A stretch of 43,095 nt of DNA from the NCBI GenBank assembly GCA_019239975.1, contig JAFAZE010000050.1, positions 1-43,095 of the forward strand. The letters are read 5' to 3'. This document shows, piece after piece, positions 1-9,835 of the stretch. Both the position numbers and the translations under genes were made by a program. This stretch comes from Streptosporangiaceae bacterium. GTDB lineage: Bacteria; Actinomycetota; Actinomycetes; Streptosporangiales; Streptosporangiaceae. Every line of letters starts with the position of its first letter. Positions within the stretch are counted from its first letter, which is position 1. Under the pieces are notes generated by a model. The model was not told where the DNA came from, did not search any database, and saw only the letters and a list, made by a program, of their open reading frames with translations.

Positions 1-210
1 CGGCACCGCCCGCCCCGCCCCGCACCGCCCGCCCCGCACCGCCCGCCCCGCACCGCCGTCGCACCGCACCGCTTCGCCGCACGCGCCCCCGCCCCACCCG
101 ATCCGGCGGCACCGCTCGCCCCACCCGATTCCGCCGCCCGCGCCCGCCGCACCGCCGCCCGCGCCCACCGCACCGCCGCCCGCGCCTGCCGCACCGCCGC
201 GAGCACCGGC
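1..210. repeat. GC-rich simple and tandem repeats upstream of lepA
   Basis: The first 60 bases repeat a 14-nt unit of the form GCACCGCCCGCCCC about three times. Bases 130-200 repeat an 18-19-nt unit, CCGCACCGCCGCCCGCGCC, about three times with small changes. No reading frame here resembles a protein. It looks like intergenic slippage-prone sequence, and the left edge of the window may cut through a longer array. Confidence 0.75.
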
Positions 211-411
211 CGCGGCGTGGCCGGACGGCGCCCGCGACGGACGCCATCGCGCCAGGAAGCCTCCGCTGCGCCTGCGTGCCCAGAACGGCGCGCCCGACCC
301 GCCTGGCATGGGCACCTCCCGATCATGGGACGATGGAAAACCAGGCTGTTGGACGTCCCGTCCTGGGTTACCCTTACGCGTCGTTACGTAATGGAAGCGT
401 GGTCTGCAAAG

Positions 412-2303
<1,892 letters not shown>

Positions 2304-2307
<4 letters not shown>

Positions 2308-3098
2308 CCCTGTAACGGGCCGCCGTCGAAGGGCTTCCTTCCCGGGCCGACCTGGATGCCATGCGCATGCACGGTCATCGACGCCGCAACGATCAGCCCG
2401 GCGACGATGGCCGCGAACAGCCCGATCGCGGCCCAGCCGAGGAGCAGCCCGGCCAGCGCCATGCCGTCACCGCGCTGCCTGGTCTGCCGTAGCTGCCGCC
2501 GTGCCACGTGCCCGAATATGACCGCGGGAACCGCGGTCAGGCCCATGGTGAAGAACTCGCCGATGCCGCAGACCAGCGCCGCCACCGCCATGGAGTTCGT
2601 GGTCTGCGGCGGCTGTGGCGCCGGGTACCACCCGCCCTGGTAGTGCGCGGGGCCGCCGAGCGGCCCGGCGGGCAGGTCGGCGACGAGCGCGCCGAGCTCG
2701 CCGTAGGTACGGGCGGCGTAGACCCGGGTCATCCGGTCGTTGTACTCGGCCTGGGTGAGCCTGCCCTCGGCGAAGCCCGCCTTCAGCACGTCGATCGCAC
2801 GCTCCCTGTCCGCGGTCGCGGCCAGCATCCCGGGCGGCCCGGCGACGCCGCGGCCCATCGCCGGAGGCCCCGCCATGGCGGGCCCGGGAACCGCCGCGGG
2901 CCCGGGGACACCCGGCCCGGCGATCCTGGCCTGGCCATCGCCGTACCCGGCGACCCAGCCCTGACCCTGGCCGGCGCCATAGCCGTTTGCTGAGCCCGGA
3001 CCCCAGCCGGGGGCGGGCAGCTTGCCCTCGTCCCCCCACGTCGCGCCGTTCCCGTCGGCCGGGCCGAACGTGGAATCAGATGCCGGATCGACTGCCAC
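2304..3098 (-). CDS. DUF1707 and DUF4190 domain membrane protein
   Basis: About 264 residues. The N-terminal ~100 residues are Gly/Pro/Ala-rich. A DUF1707 module follows ([19 protein letters not shown], then LTQAEYNDR). Next is a DUF4190-type pair of membrane segments ([14 protein letters not shown] and [17 protein letters not shown] onward). The arrangement suggests a small membrane protein with a cytoplasmic DUF1707 domain; its function is unknown. An in-frame TTG lies at 3113, but the GTG at 3098 sits 5 nt after GGGAGG (3109-3104) and is the better start. An in-frame TTA (2315-2313) lies three codons before the TAG stop; without those last codons there would be no overlap with lepA. Confidence 0.85.
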
Positions 3099-3204
3099 CA
3101 GCGCCTCCCGCAATCAGTGCCCACTACCCAGATTAGACGCCCGCGGGCACCACATAGTGCCCGCACCGCCCGCCGGAGCGCAGGCGTAAGACACGCGTAG
3201 CACA

Positions 3205-3210
3205 TATGCT
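3205..3210 (+). promoter_or_regulatory. -10 element TATGCT for leaderless hemW
   Basis: TATGCT fits the actinobacterial -10 pattern TANNNT and ends 6 nt before the GTG at 3217, so transcription would begin at or next to the start codon. No Shine-Dalgarno sequence precedes the GTG. Confidence 0.6.
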
Positions 3211-3216
3211 CGCAAC

Positions 3217-4545
3217 GTGCCCGGGATAATGCCAGACGGCGAGCCGGTTCCCGCCGACGGGTCGCTTCCGGCCTCCGCCACGGAAGGATTCGGCCGGCGC
3301 CCGTTCGGCATCTATGTGCACGTGCCGTTCTGCCGGACGCGATGCGGCTACTGCGACTTCAACACCTACACGGCCAGCGAGCTCGGCGGCGTCTCCCGCG
3401 AGGGCTACCCGGAGCTGGCCATGGCGGAGATCACCCTGGCGAGCAAGGTCCTCGGGGCGGTCAAACCGCCCGTGCGCACCGTCTTCTTCGGCGGCGGCAC
3501 CCCGACGCTCCTGCCGCCGAAGGCGATCGGCGGCGTTCTGCGGGCGATCGACGCGGAGTTCGGCCTCGCGCCGGGCGCCGAGGTGACCGTGGAGGCGAAC
3601 CCGGAGACCGTCGGCCAGCGCGAGCTGAACGAGCTTCGCGCGCAGGGGGCGACGCGCCTTTCGTTCGGCATGCAAAGCGCGGTACCGCACGTCCTCGCGG
3701 TACTCGATCGCGTACACGAGCCCGGCCGCCCGGCTGAGTGTGCGCGGTGGGCACGGCAGGCCGGTTTCGACCACGTCAGCCTGGACCTGATCTACGGCAC
3801 GCCGGGGGAGAGCGACGACGACTGGCGGCGCTCGCTGGACGCGGCGCTCACCGCCGGGCCCGATCACGTCTCGGCCTACGCGCTGGTCGTCGAGGACGGC
3901 ACGCGGCTGGCGGCGAGGGTCCGGCGGGGCGAGGTCGAGCCGCCCGACGACGACGTGCTCGCCGACCGTTACCTGATAGCCGACGAGATGCTGACGGCCG
4001 CGGGTCTGGCCTGGTACGAGATATCCAACTGGGCCGCGAGCGCCGGCGCGCGGTGCGCCCACAACCTGCTCTACTGGACGGGCGGCGACTGGTGGGGGAT
4101 CGGCCCCGGCGCGCACAGCCACGTCGGCGGCATCCGCTGGTGGAACGTGCGGCACCCCGCCGCGTACGCCGCGCGGCTCGCCGCCGGCCGCAGCCCCGGC
4201 GCCAGCCGTGAGGTCCTCGGCCCCCGCGAGCGGTCGATGGAAAAGATCATGCTCGCGACCAGGCTGGCCGCCGGCTGCCCGCTGACCGTCCTGCCCCCCG
4301 AAGGTCTTCGGTCAGCCGAACGGTACGTGGCCACCGCCCTCCTCGACCCCTCCGCCTTCGCCGCCGGCCGAATCGTCCTCACCCGCCACGGCCGCCTCCT
4401 GGCGGACACCGTCGTCCGCGACCTGGTCGTGTTAGCCGGCCGCCCCGGTCCCCCGAACCTGGCCGGTCAGGGCCGCCAGGGCAGCCTCCATCGACCGTTG
4501 TTCGCGTGTTCGCGTGTTCGCGCTAGTGAACCATCGGGGAATTGA
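3217..4545 (+). CDS. hemW: HemW-type radical SAM protein (heme chaperone, formerly HemN-like)
   Basis: Radical SAM enzyme with the cluster motif CRTRCGYC near residue 43, followed by FFGGGTPTLLPP and the HemW core. The family was long annotated as coproporphyrinogen III dehydrogenase but is better supported as a heme chaperone. The frame codes for 442 residues, yet the family-like C-terminus is GRLLADTVVRDLVV at about residue 405. The next codon is TTA (4432-4434), and the remaining ~37 residues are Pro/Gly/Arg-rich and overlap the convergent DUF4870 gene. The GTG start follows the -10 hexamer by 6 nt, so the mRNA is probably leaderless. An internal ATG at 3229 is an alternative start. Confidence 0.92.
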   Translation: MPGIMPDGEPVPADGSLPASATEGFGRRPFGIYVHVPFCRTRCGYCDFNTYTASELGGVSREGYPELAMAEITLASKVLGAVKPPVRTVFFGGGTPTLLPPKAIGGVLRAIDAEFGLAPGAEVTVEANPETVGQRELNELRAQGATRLSFGMQSAVPHVLAVLDRVHEPGRPAECARWARQAGFDHVSLDLIYGTPGESDDDWRRSLDAALTAGPDHVSAYALVVEDGTRLAARVRRGEVEPPDDDVLADRYLIADEMLTAAGLAWYEISNWAASAGARCAHNLLYWTGGDWWGIGPGAHSHVGGIRWWNVRHPAAYAARLAAGRSPGASREVLGPRERSMEKIMLATRLAAGCPLTVLPPEGLRSAERYVATALLDPSAFAAGRIVLTRHGRLLADTVVRDLVVLAGRPGPPNLAGQGRQGSLHRPLFACSRVRASEPSGN

Positions 4546-5266
4546 TCCAGCGGGGGATCTCCCGGAACTCGCCGCGGTTGGCGGCTATCGCGCCGCGGAT
4601 CAGGTATCTCAGCATGATCAGCCAGCCGATCGTGGCGACGGGCAGCATCACGATCAGCGCGGCGCTCGGGCCGGCCAGCGCCAGCATCCCCCCGATGATG
4701 AGCCCGGACAGCGCGTACAGCACGCAGGTCAGCGTCACGTTCAGGGCCTGCGCCGCGTGCGCGCGGACGAACGGCGACCGGCCCCGCCTGGCCGTGAAGA
4801 TCACCAGCGGGGCGAACGGCCCGAGGAAGATCGCGCCCAGGTAGCTGAGCATGGACCACAGCTCTTCGGTTTCACCGAACGCCGGATTCGGCCTCGGGTA
4901 GGCGGGCGCGCCGCCGGGGCTGGTCATCCCGGCAGGGTCGGCCCCGGCCCCCTGGCCGGGCTTCGCGCCCGGGCGGGGCTTCCCGGCCGGCCCGGCCTTA
5001 CCGCCAGGTCCAGGCTTCCCTCCCGGGCCCGGGCCGCGTCCTGGGCCTGGGCCCCCTCCCGGGCCTGGGCCCCCTCCCGGGCCTGGGGCACCTCCCGGGC
5101 CCGGGCCGCCGGGAGGACCCGGGTTTCCGCCGAGGACGGGGTTGCCGCCGGTCCCGGGGACCGGCTTTCCCCCCGTCCCGGGGCCGCCCGCCGGGCGCGG
5201 GCCCTGGTGCGGCCCGGCCCTCTGGGGCCCGGTCGCCGGGCGTCCCGGCATCGCCTTGCCGGCCAC
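4523..5266 (-). CDS. DUF4870 family membrane protein with Gly/Pro repeat N-terminus
   Basis: 247 residues. The first ~130 residues are a low-complexity series of GPGG, GPGK and GKPGPGG repeats. The C-terminal ~110 residues form a DUF4870 domain (ETEELWSMLSYLGAIFLGPF, RRGRSPFVRAHAAQALN) with about three hydrophobic segments. The family has no established biochemical function. The GTG start shares one base with the TAG stop of the DUF3097 gene (ATAGTG), and GGAGGG lies 6 nt upstream, so the two genes should be translationally coupled. The 3' end overlaps the extended hemW frame by 23 bp. Confidence 0.85.
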   Translation of the reverse strand: MAGKAMPGRPATGPQRAGPHQGPRPAGGPGTGGKPVPGTGGNPVLGGNPGPPGGPGPGGAPGPGGGPGPGGGPGPGRGPGPGGKPGPGGKAGPAGKPRPGAKPGQGAGADPAGMTSPGGAPAYPRPNPAFGETEELWSMLSYLGAIFLGPFAPLVIFTARRGRSPFVRAHAAQALNVTLTCVLYALSGLIIGGMLALAGPSAALIVMLPVATIGWLIMLRYLIRGAIAANRGEFREIPRWINSPMVH

Positions 5267-6096
5267 TATTCGCCCTCCGGTACGGTCACGAAGTCGATCA
5301 GTTCCTCAACCCTGCCCAGAAGCTCGGGCTCCAGGTCGGTAAAGGTTGTCACGGAACGCAGGATGCGCCGCCACGCCGCCGCGGTGTCCTGCGGCCAGCC
5401 CAGGGCGCGCAGCACGCCTTCCTTCCACGGCTGTCCCGGCGGAACCCGCGGCCAGGCCGGGATACCGAGCGCGGCGGGCCGCACGGCGGCCCAGATGTCG
5501 ACGTAGGGATGGCCGGCGACCAGCACGTGCGGGGAGCGCGCCGCGGCGGCGATGCGGCTCTCCTTCGACCCGTCGACCAGGTGGTCCACGAGCACGCCGA
5601 GCCTGCGGCCCGGGCCGGGGGAGAAGTCGGCCACGATCGCGGGCAGGTCGTCGACGCCTTCCAGGTACTCGACCACGACCCCCACGTCGCGCAGGTCGTC
5701 GCCCCAGATCTTCTCGACGAGCTCGGCGTCATGGCGGCCCTCGACATAGATCCGGCTCGCCCGGGCGACCTTGGCCGGCCCTTTCGGCGCCGCGACGGAT
5801 CCGGAGGCGGTCCGGCCCGGCGCCGTCGCCGGATTGTGGCCTGCTCGCCGCACAAGCGTGACCGGTTTGCCGTCGAGCAGGAAACCGCGCGGCTGCAGCG
5901 GGAAGACCCGGCGGTTCCCCTTGCGGTCCTCCAGCGTGACCGCATCCTTCTCGCACTGGACGATCGCGCCGCAAAAGCGCCCGGCGGAGTCCTCCACGAC
6001 CAGCCCGGGCTCGGCTTCGACCTGAGGTACCGGCCGCTGGCCGGGGCGCCGGCGTTCTCCGGCGAGTACGTCCGGCCCGTACTGCCTGCTTCGCAC
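5266..6096 (-). CDS. DUF3097 domain-containing protein
   Basis: About 276 residues. It matches the actinobacterial DUF3097 family: [10 protein letters not shown] at the start, [33 protein letters not shown], then [20 protein letters not shown] and the [14 protein letters not shown] region. The block [14 protein letters not shown] is reminiscent of TOPRIM-like folds; that is my inference and no activity is known. The frame is open to 6186, and ATG 6111 or GTG 6096 are the realistic starts. GGGAGG lies 5 nt before 6096, so I prefer it. The gene is divergent from hrcA and forms an operon with the DUF4870 gene. Confidence 0.85.
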   Translation of the reverse strand: MRSRQYGPDVLAGERRRPGQRPVPQVEAEPGLVVEDSAGRFCGAIVQCEKDAVTLEDRKGNRRVFPLQPRGFLLDGKPVTLVRRAGHNPATAPGRTASGSVAAPKGPAKVARASRIYVEGRHDAELVEKIWGDDLRDVGVVVEYLEGVDDLPAIVADFSPGPGRRLGVLVDHLVDGSKESRIAAAARSPHVLVAGHPYVDIWAAVRPAALGIPAWPRVPPGQPWKEGVLRALGWPQDTAAAWRRILRSVTTFTDLEPELLGRVEELIDFVTVPEGE

Positions 6097-6174
6097 CCGC
6101 ACCTCCCTCATCCCGTCAACGAAGCGTAGCTGAACGCGTGCCCTTCTTGCTGTCGCGCGACTCTCGTGGCGCAA

Positions 6175-6180
6175 TAGACT
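6175..6180 (+). promoter_or_regulatory. Putative -10 element TAGACT of the hrcA promoter
   Basis: TAGACT (TANNNT pattern) directly abuts the CIRCE operator, so transcription would start inside the operator, as expected for HrcA repression. No good -35 hexamer is seen at 16-18 nt spacing. Confidence 0.4.
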
Positions 6181-6206
6181 TAGCACTCGGGGATTGTGAG
6201 TGCCAG
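6180..6206 (+). promoter_or_regulatory. CIRCE operator (HrcA binding site)
   Basis: The left arm TTAGCACTC is a perfect match to the CIRCE consensus. The spacer is exactly 9 nt. The right arm GAGTGCCAG matches GAGTGCTAA at 7 of 9 positions. It lies 12 nt before the hrcA start, which predicts autoregulation of hrcA-dnaJ by HrcA. Confidence 0.88.
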
Positions 6207-6218
6207 GGAGGTGAGCAC

Positions 6219-7223
6219 GTGCTTGACGAGCGGAAGCTCGCGGTGCTGCGCGCCATAGTCGAGGACTACGTGTCCACCACCGAACCGGTGGGCTCGAAGT
6301 CGCTCGTCGACCGGCACGGCCTTGACGTGTCTCCGGCGACGATCCGCAACGACATGGCGGTTCTCGAGGAACAGGGGTTCATCGCCCAGCCGCACACCAG
6401 CGCCGGGCGGATACCGACGGACAAGGGCTACCGGCTGTTCGTGGACCGGCTGTCCAGCATCAAGCCGATGTCCGCGGCCGAGCGCCGCGCCATCGAGACC
6501 TTCCTGGCCGGCGCGTACAGCCTCGACGACATCGTGACGCGGACGGTCAGGCTGCTCGCCCAGCTCACCCGCCAGGTGGCGGTGGTGCAGTACCCGTCGC
6601 TCACCCGGTCGGCGATCCGGCACATCGAGCTGGTCTCGCTCGCCCCGCAGCGGGTGCTGCTCGTGCTGATCACCGACACCGGGCGCGTCGAGCAGCGCAC
6701 GATCGAACTGCCCGACGCCGCCGACGACGAGTCGATCGCGCACCTGCGCGCGGTGCTCAACGCGTGCCTGGACGGCCGGAGACTGTCCGACGCCGCCCGC
6801 AGGGTCCACGGCCTCACGGACCGCATCCCGGACGCGGAGCGGGCGAACGCGAACGCGGTTTTTTCCGCGCTGCTTGACAACCTCGTCGAGCGGAACGAGG
6901 AGCGCGTGGTGTTCGGCGGAGCGAAGAACCTCGCGGCCCCCGATTTCGGCAAGGGATTGCGCGACGTGCTCGAGGCGTTGGAAGAACAAGTAGTGCTGAT
7001 GAGGCTCCTTGGAGAATCGTCCGACTCGCCGGCCATCACCGTGCGGATCGGCGCCGAAACGGGGCTGCTCGGCACGTCTGTCGTGTCCGCCGTGTACGGC
7101 GCCGCGGGCAACCCGATGGCGAAGCTCGGCGTGCTCGGCCCGACCAGGATGGATTATCCGGGAACCATGGGAGCGGTACGCGCGGTGGCGCGATATGTCG
7201 GCCAGATCCTGCAGGAGGCGTAG
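6219..7223 (+). CDS. hrcA: Heat-inducible transcription repressor HrcA
   Basis: 334 residues. HrcA binds CIRCE and represses heat-shock genes; its folding depends on chaperonin. The N-terminal winged helix is clear ([53 protein letters not shown]). The GAF-like C-terminal domain follows ([20 protein letters not shown]). I chose the GTG at 6219, which follows the AGGGAGG at about 6205-6211. The longer frame from 6138 would translate the operator. The TAG stop shares one base with the GTG of dnaJ (TAGTG), showing coupling. Confidence 0.95.
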   Translation: MLDERKLAVLRAIVEDYVSTTEPVGSKSLVDRHGLDVSPATIRNDMAVLEEQGFIAQPHTSAGRIPTDKGYRLFVDRLSSIKPMSAAERRAIETFLAGAYSLDDIVTRTVRLLAQLTRQVAVVQYPSLTRSAIRHIELVSLAPQRVLLVLITDTGRVEQRTIELPDAADDESIAHLRAVLNACLDGRRLSDAARRVHGLTDRIPDAERANANAVFSALLDNLVERNEERVVFGGAKNLAAPDFGKGLRDVLEALEEQVVLMRLLGESSDSPAITVRIGAETGLLGTSVVSAVYGAAGNPMAKLGVLGPTRMDYPGTMGAVRAVARYVGQILQEA

Positions 7224-8530
7224 TGGCGGTGACCGACTATTACTCGCTGCTGGGCGTGCGGCGCGACGCCGGGCCGGACGAGATCAAGCGGGCTTACCGC
7301 AGGCTGGCCAGGGAACTGCACCCGGACGTGAACCCGGACCCGGAGACCCAGGACCGGTTCAAGGAGATCACCCAGGCGTACGAGGTGCTGTCCGACCCGG
7401 ACAAGCGGCAGATGTACGACCTCGGCGCGGACCCGTTCGCGCCCGCCGGGGCCGGCGCGGGAGCGGGCGGCTTCGGCCCCGGGTTCCCGTTCAGCGACAT
7501 CATGGACGCGTTCTTCGGCGCCACGAGCGGCGCCAGCCGCGGCCCGCGCAGCCGCGCGCGGCGCGGCCGGAACGCCACCATCCGGATCGAGCTGGACCTG
7601 GCCGAGTGCGCGTTCGGCGCGACCCGCGAGCTCACCGTGGATACCGCGGTGGTCTGCCCAACCTGCTCCGGTGAGGGCACCGCGCCCGGCACCCACCCGG
7701 TGACCTGCGAGGTCTGCGGCGGCCGCGGCGAGATCAGCCAGGTGCGGCGCTCCTTCCTCGGCCAGGTGATGACCACCCAGCCGTGCCCGGCGTGCGGCGG
7801 GTACGGGACCGTGCTGCCGCGGCCGTGCCCGGAGTGCGACGGCGACGGGCGGGTGCGCACCAGGCGCACGATCAAGGTCCGGATCCCGGCCGGAGTCGAG
7901 GACGGTACCCACATCCAGCTGGCCGGCGAGGGCGAGGTCGGCCCGGGCGGCGGCCCGCCCGGTGACCTGTTCCTGGAGGTCGCGCAGCGGCCGCACGCGA
8001 TATTCGAGCGGCAGGGCGACGACCTGCACTGCACGCTGACGATCCCGATGGTGGCCGCCGCGCTCGGCGCGACCGTCTCCGTGGAGTCCCTGGACGGCCC
8101 CAGCGAGGTCGACATCCGCCCCGGCACCCAGTCCGGCCAGGTGATCCCGCTGTACGGCCAGGGCGTCAAGCACCTGAACGGCAACGGCCGCGGCGACCTG
8201 ATCATCCACGTCACCGTCGAGACACCGGCAAAGCTGGACCCCGAACAGGAGAAGCTGCTGCGTGAGCTGGCCAAGCTGCGCGGCGAGGAGTCGCCGCCCG
8301 GCAAGTTCCAGCCCGGCCAGCACGGTTTCTTCTCCCGCCTGCGCGACGCCTTTAACGGACGGTTATCCCCGGGGGGGTCGCCCAGAGGGCGACCCCCCCG
8401 GACCCCCCCGACCCGCGTGCGGTGCTCGCCGTATCATCACGCGTCCGGGGAGGCCCAGGGGCCTCCCGCGGGCCGCGTGATCGCGGAATGTGAGCCGCGA
8501 TCGCGGCTCACTCCGCGCCGCGCGCCGTAG
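7223..8530 (+). CDS. dnaJ: Molecular chaperone DnaJ (DnaJ2 type)
   Basis: Co-chaperone that stimulates DnaK ATPase. The J domain carries the HPD motif (ARELHPDVNPD). A short Gly/Phe linker follows, then four zinc-finger repeats (CPTCSGEG, CEVCGGRG, CPACGGYG, CPECDGDG) and the substrate-binding C-terminal domains. The family-like protein ends at FFSRLRDAFNGR, about residue 380. The next codon is TTA (8363-8365), and the frame runs on for ~54 Pro/Arg-rich residues through a hairpin and a palindrome. AGGAGG (7213-7218) precedes GTG 7223; GTG 7229 is an equally good start. It is coupled to hrcA by a one-base overlap. Confidence 0.94.
   Translation: MAVTDYYSLLGVRRDAGPDEIKRAYRRLARELHPDVNPDPETQDRFKEITQAYEVLSDPDKRQMYDLGADPFAPAGAGAGAGGFGPGFPFSDIMDAFFGATSGASRGPRSRARRGRNATIRIELDLAECAFGATRELTVDTAVVCPTCSGEGTAPGTHPVTCEVCGGRGEISQVRRSFLGQVMTTQPCPACGGYGTVLPRPCPECDGDGRVRTRRTIKVRIPAGVEDGTHIQLAGEGEVGPGGGPPGDLFLEVAQRPHAIFERQGDDLHCTLTIPMVAAALGATVSVESLDGPSEVDIRPGTQSGQVIPLYGQGVKHLNGNGRGDLIIHVTVETPAKLDPEQEKLLRELAKLRGEESPPGKFQPGQHGFFSRLRDAFNGRLSPGGSPRGRPPRTPPTRVRCSPYHHASGEAQGPPAGRVIAECEPRSRLTPRRAP
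8369..8401 (+). terminator. Strong GC hairpin just after the family-like end of dnaJ
   Basis: The arms 8369-8383 and 8387-8401 pair perfectly over 15 bp around a 3-nt AGA loop. The hairpin begins 4 nt after the TTA codon at 8363. It lacks a U-tract, as many actinobacterial terminators do. Its position suggests that the dnaJ coding region originally ended before it. Confidence 0.6.
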
Positions 8531-8579
8531 CCTGCTTCCAGTACCTGTAGCATCGCGGCTCACTCCGCGCCGCGCGCCG
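8490..8579. repeat. 22-bp perfect palindrome and 28-bp direct repeat
   Basis: Bases 8490-8511 form a perfect 22-bp palindrome without a loop; its left half is GTGAGCCGCGA. A 28-bp sequence beginning ATCGCGGCTCACTCCGCGCC occurs at 8500-8527 and again, identical, at 8552-8579. The first copy contains the right half of the palindrome. The block lies between the dnaJ hairpin and the rsmE promoter. Confidence 0.85.
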
Positions 8580-8614
8580 CCGTGTTACGGATCCGTCCGT
8601 GGCATCGCGCCCCA

Positions 8615-8620
8615 TAGCAT
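8615..8620 (+). promoter_or_regulatory. -10 element TAGCAT for leaderless rsmE
   Basis: TAGCAT ends 6 nt before the ATG at 8627 and no Shine-Dalgarno sequence is present. An own promoter for rsmE fits the terminator-like hairpin downstream of dnaJ. Confidence 0.55.
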
Positions 8621-8626
8621 CGTCTT

Positions 8627-9835
8627 ATGCAGCCGCCCGTCTTCCTCACGTCCCGTGGTGAGCTGGAGACGGGTGCCGTCGTTCTGTCCGGGGCGGAGGG
8701 CAGGCACGCGGCGGCGGCGCGCCGGCTGCGCCCGGGGGAGCGGGCCGACCTGGCGGACGGGGCCGGCGCGCTCGCGCAGTGCGTCGTCACCGCGGTCACC
8801 CCGGATTCTGTCTCGCTCGCCGTGCAGACCCTGCGTGTGCTGCCGCGTCCCGAGCCGCGGGTCACCGTCGTGCAGGCGCTGCCCAAGGGGGACCGGGGAG
8901 AGCTTGCCATCGAGATGATGACCGAGGTCGGCGTCGACACGGTCATCCCGTGGGCGGCCGCGCGCTGCGTTGCCCGGTGGCAGGGCGACCGTGGCACACG
9001 GGCGCTCGGCAGGTGGCGGTCGGCGGCGCGGGAGGCGGCGAAGCAGGCCCGCCGGGCCTGGCTGCCCGAGGTCACCGAGCCGCAGTCGCTGGCCGGGGTG
9101 GCGGCGCGGGTTTCCGCCGCGGCGTGCGCCGTCGTCCTCGAGCCGGACGCGCAGGCGCCGCTCAGCGGGGTCACGCCCCCGGAGGCCGGCGAGATCGTCC
9201 TGGTGGTGGGGCCCGAGGGTGGCATCAGCCCGGAAGAGCGCGCCGCGCTCGCCGCCGCGGGTGCCGCCGAGCGCCAGCTCGGCCCGACCGTGCTCCGCAC
9301 GTCGACCGCCGGGGCGGTGGCCGCCGGGATCCTGCTGAGCCGGTCCGGCCGCTGGTTAGGTACGCGTTTCCCCCGTCGGCGCGCATCCGTCCGGCGCGGG
9401 CCTTACGAGGACGAAGACGCGGGATGCTGGCTCTGGCTGCCGTTTACCGGCGTCTGGCTGCCCGACGCCGGGCTCTGGCTGCCGGACGCCGGGCTCTGGC
9501 TGCCGTTTACCGGCGTCGCGGTGCTGCTCGGGCTGGTCTCGCTCGGGGTCGGCGTCGGTGACGGTGTGGCCGTCTGGGTCGGCGTCGGCGAAGGGGTCGG
9601 GCTGACGGAGGGCGTCGGCGGCTGGCTCGGCGCAGCCGCCGTCGGCTGTGCGGTCGCGGTCGCCGACGAGCCCGGGCTCGGGCAGCTCACCATCCCGGCG
9701 CTTCTGGTCTTGCCGGTTCCCTGGGTGCCCGCGGCGACCTTGGCGACCTTGGCGCCCGGGGCCAGGCCGACCGTCCTGATGACGGCGGTGGCCGAGGAGG
9801 AGCGCGACGTCACGCCGGTTCGGCCCGGGCCGTAG
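8627..9835 (+). CDS. rsmE: 16S rRNA m3U1498 methyltransferase RsmE, frame extended at the C-terminus
   Basis: SPOUT-family enzyme that methylates N3 of U1498 in 16S rRNA. The N-terminal PUA-like part (VFLTSRGELETGAVVLSGAE) and the SPOUT knot (VVGPEGGISPEERAALAAAG, LGPTVLRTSTAGAVAAGILL) are clear. The enzyme should end at SRSGRW, residue 243, as is typical for the family. The next codon is TTA (9356-9358). The frame then runs 159 more codons as low-complexity sequence, antisense to the 3' end of the sigma-linked membrane protein gene. I regard 8627-9358 as the functional part and the rest as probably not part of the working enzyme. The ATG is 6 nt after TAGCAT. Confidence 0.88.
   Translation: MQPPVFLTSRGELETGAVVLSGAEGRHAAAARRLRPGERADLADGAGALAQCVVTAVTPDSVSLAVQTLRVLPRPEPRVTVVQALPKGDRGELAIEMMTEVGVDTVIPWAAARCVARWQGDRGTRALGRWRSAAREAAKQARRAWLPEVTEPQSLAGVAARVSAAACAVVLEPDAQAPLSGVTPPEAGEIVLVVGPEGGISPEERAALAAAGAAERQLGPTVLRTSTAGAVAAGILLSRSGRWLGTRFPRRRASVRRGPYEDEDAGCWLWLPFTGVWLPDAGLWLPDAGLWLPFTGVAVLLGLVSLGVGVGDGVAVWVGVGEGVGLTEGVGGWLGAAAVGCAVAVADEPGLGQLTIPALLVLPVPWVPAATLATLAPGARPTVLMTAVAEEERDVTPVRPGP

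Noticed and set aside
349..374. TTGGAC and TACCCT as the lepA promoter
   Set aside because: The spacing of 14 nt is too short for a normal sigma-70 promoter.
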